Shown here: in pieces, positions 62,989 through 64,000 of the stretch
How the letters are laid out: each line of letters opens with the position of its first letter
Position numbering within the stretch: the first letter of the stretch is position 1
Source of the DNA: Clostridium_AQ sp900552125
GTDB taxonomy: Bacteria > Bacillota_I > Bacilli_A > Erysipelotrichales > Erysipelotrichaceae
Strand: one strand, 5' to 3'
DNA: 64,000 nt
Assembly (NCBI GenBank): GCA_037892765.1
Contig: JBBKBW010000003.1
Notes under the pieces: generated by a model
Told to the model about the DNA's origin: nothing
Databases searched by the model: none
Seen by the model: only the letters and a program-made list of their open reading frames with translations
Made by a program: the position numbers and the translations under genes

Positions 62989-63312
62989 ATGAAGAGAAAA
63001 TATAAATCTTCTGTAGGTATGACTGATTATGATATTCCAGTTTTTGGGTATAGAAGTGCGTTGCTTATTCTTTTGATAACATTTGGATCCTTATTGTTGG
63101 TACCTCAACTTTGTGAGTGGTTAAGAATCGACTATCGTTTACCTACTGTATTGTTTGGAGGCATTATTTCAGGCTTTTCAGTAGCATTTTCTCAATTTTT
63201 TATAGAAACAAAGACAGGTTTATGCAAATCATTTTGGATTGTTGGGGCACTCTTATCTGTATTTGTATCTTTTCTGATTTTTCTAGTTGTATATGCCGGA
63301 GTAATAGCATAG
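62989..63312 (+). CDS. 107-aa three-TM membrane protein
   Basis: ATG 62989, five bases after the hydrolase stop; the ribosome site is weak, so coupling is likely. Three hydrophobic segments (about 20-40, 48-68 and 75-100), basic N-terminus MKRKYKSSVG and a TDYDIPVFGYRSA motif before TM1. No family recognised. Its position within a PTS operon suggests a transport accessory or an unrelated inserted gene. Confidence 0.65.
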   Translation: MKRKYKSSVGMTDYDIPVFGYRSALLILLITFGSLLLVPQLCEWLRIDYRLPTVLFGGIISGFSVAFSQFFIETKTGLCKSFWIVGALLSVFVSFLIFLVVYAGVIA

Positions 63313-63358
63313 TGTTAAAATAAAATTTCAAGAAAATAAATAAAAATATAAAATATTA

Positions 63359-63387
63359 TTGCAGGAAAGCGATTACAATGATATAAT
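63359..63387 (+). promoter_or_regulatory. Promoter with cre site upstream of IIB
   Basis: TTGCAG (63359-63364), 17-bp spacer, TATAAT (63382-63387). GGAAAGCGATTACA (63364-63377), 13 of 14 bases of the cre consensus, fills the spacer, so CcpA binding would block RNA polymerase. Confidence 0.75.
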
Positions 63388-63423
63388 GTAATCGGTTAAA
63401 AAATAATAGAAAGGAGATTTAAA

Positions 63424-63738
63424 ATGAAAGTATTATTAGTTTGTTCTCAAGGTATGTCTAGCGCTATTTGCGCAAAAGCATTACAAGAAGCTGCACAAAA
63501 AGATGGAATTGATATGACTGTTTCTGAGTGCAGTACGCAAGCATTTGCAGAAGAAATTAAGAATGGGTACGCGATTGGATTAGTAGCTCCACAGATTCGT
63601 CATCGTTATGATGTATTGAAAGCTCAAGCTACTGAAGCAGGAGTTCCTTGCGTATTAATTCAGCCACAAGGCTATACGCCATTAGGTGGTGCAAAATTAT
63701 TGGCTCAGATCAAAGCTGAGTTAGGCGATTTGAAATAA
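63424..63738 (+). CDS. PTS lactose/cellobiose-family EIIB
   Basis: 104 aa. Phospho-Cys7 in VLLVCSQGMSSAI. AAAGGAG upstream. Sits directly before the IIC gene; receives phosphate from the IIA at 61915. Confidence 0.94.
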   Translation: MKVLLVCSQGMSSAICAKALQEAAQKDGIDMTVSECSTQAFAEEIKNGYAIGLVAPQIRHRYDVLKAQATEAGVPCVLIQPQGYTPLGGAKLLAQIKAELGDLK

Positions 63739-63766
63739 TATATATTGAAAGAGAGGAGAGTAAAAG

Positions 63767-64000
63767 ATGTTTGATAAAATCACTAAATTTATGGATGAGA
63801 AATTATCAACACCTATGGCCAAGTTAGCAGAGCAACGCCACTTACGTGCAATTCGTGATGGTATTATTGCTACTTTACCATTGATCATCGTTTCATCAAT
63901 GTTCATGGTTATTGCTTTCTTGCCAAATTCAATGCCACAAGATTGGGGGATTACACAGTTTATAGCTGAAAATCAGACTAAGATATTGATGCCATATCGT
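63767..64000 (+). CDS. PTS lactose/cellobiose-family EIIC, partial
   Basis: First 78 codons, cut by the window edge. Starts MFDKITKFMDEKLSTPMAKLAEQRHLRAIRDGI (positions 1-33 of the protein, shortened here to its landmarks MFDKITKF and HLRAIRDG) followed by the first membrane helix, typical of CelB/LacE-type IIC. GAGAGGAG upstream. Confidence 0.92.
   Translation, partial: MFDKITKFMDEKLSTPMAKLAEQRHLRAIRDGIIATLPLIIVSSMFMVIAFLPNSMPQDWGITQFIAENQTKILMPYR

Noticed and set aside
1..64000. CRISPR arrays, tRNA/rRNA genes, prophage or conjugative genes
   Set aside because: None could be recognised: no regularly spaced repeats, no CCA-ended cloverleafs, and no integrase, capsid or relaxase motifs.

Overview
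The window is AT-rich, almost fully coding, and reads as a chromosome of a low-GC Bacillota. The conserved run rpsF-ssb-rpsR-DUF2232-gdpP-rplI-dnaC-walJ-htrA-rlmH, glgC-glgD-glgA, a T-box, PRD-type PTS regulators and Bce-type modules fit an anaerobic gut member, most likely of the Erysipelotrichia. That placement is inference from gene content. No rRNA, tRNA, CRISPR array, prophage or intact insertion sequence was seen.

Layout. 1-5.5 kb (minus strand): a Bce-type two-component system and ABC exporter (bacitracin/antimicrobial peptide type) with an extra 66-aa membrane protein and a textbook BceR box, then two tiny genes. 5.6-14.4 kb: a shortened ClpC-like ATPase with a decayed second ATPase domain, MscL with a zinc ribbon, an M24 peptidase, a metallo-beta-lactamase-fold gene broken by one stop codon, a PHP phosphatase, a frameshifted PD-(D/E)XK-type gene, ispD and a MATE exporter. 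14.5-23.9 kb: the housekeeping cluster listed above, interrupted between htrA and rlmH by a flavodoxin-DUF3793 pair under two identical operators. 23.9-27 kb: a tryptophan T-box controlling a trpXYZ-type ABC importer. 27.2-30.9 kb: glycogen synthesis (glgC, glgD, glgA). 31.3-34.3 kb: a cell-wall-anchored metallophosphatase with a LamG domain.

34.4-64 kb is a sugar-uptake region with four different PTS clusters, interleaved with guaB and pgk-tpiA. (1) A mannose-family PTS (IIB-IIC-IID, no IIA) with a LevR-type sigma-54 activator, a perfect -24/-12 promoter and an amino-sugar-phosphate isomerase/deaminase. (2) A fructose-family PTS with a GH38 alpha-mannosidase and a ROK kinase, behind a divergent PRD regulator and a pair of mirror-image operators. 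(3) A second ROK kinase and PRD regulator with a fructose-family PTS and two tandem class II aldolases. (4) A lactose/cellobiose-family PTS with a GH1 6-phospho-beta-glycosidase, the MurNAc-6-phosphate etherase MurQ, an alpha/beta hydrolase and a small membrane protein; its IIC gene runs off the right edge. Near-consensus cre sites mark clusters 2, 3 and 4.

The most interesting proposal is cluster 4. GH1 + MurQ + a cellobiose-type PTS suggests import of the peptidoglycan disaccharide MurNAc-GlcNAc as a 6-phosphate, cleavage by a GH1 enzyme acting as a 6-phospho-muramidase, and etherase conversion of MurNAc-6-P. That would be an alternative to the MurP/MupG route. Other points of note are the decayed ClpC relative, the sigma-54 promoter built inside a terminator hairpin, and the paired operators at the flavodoxin and mannosidase-PTS promoters.
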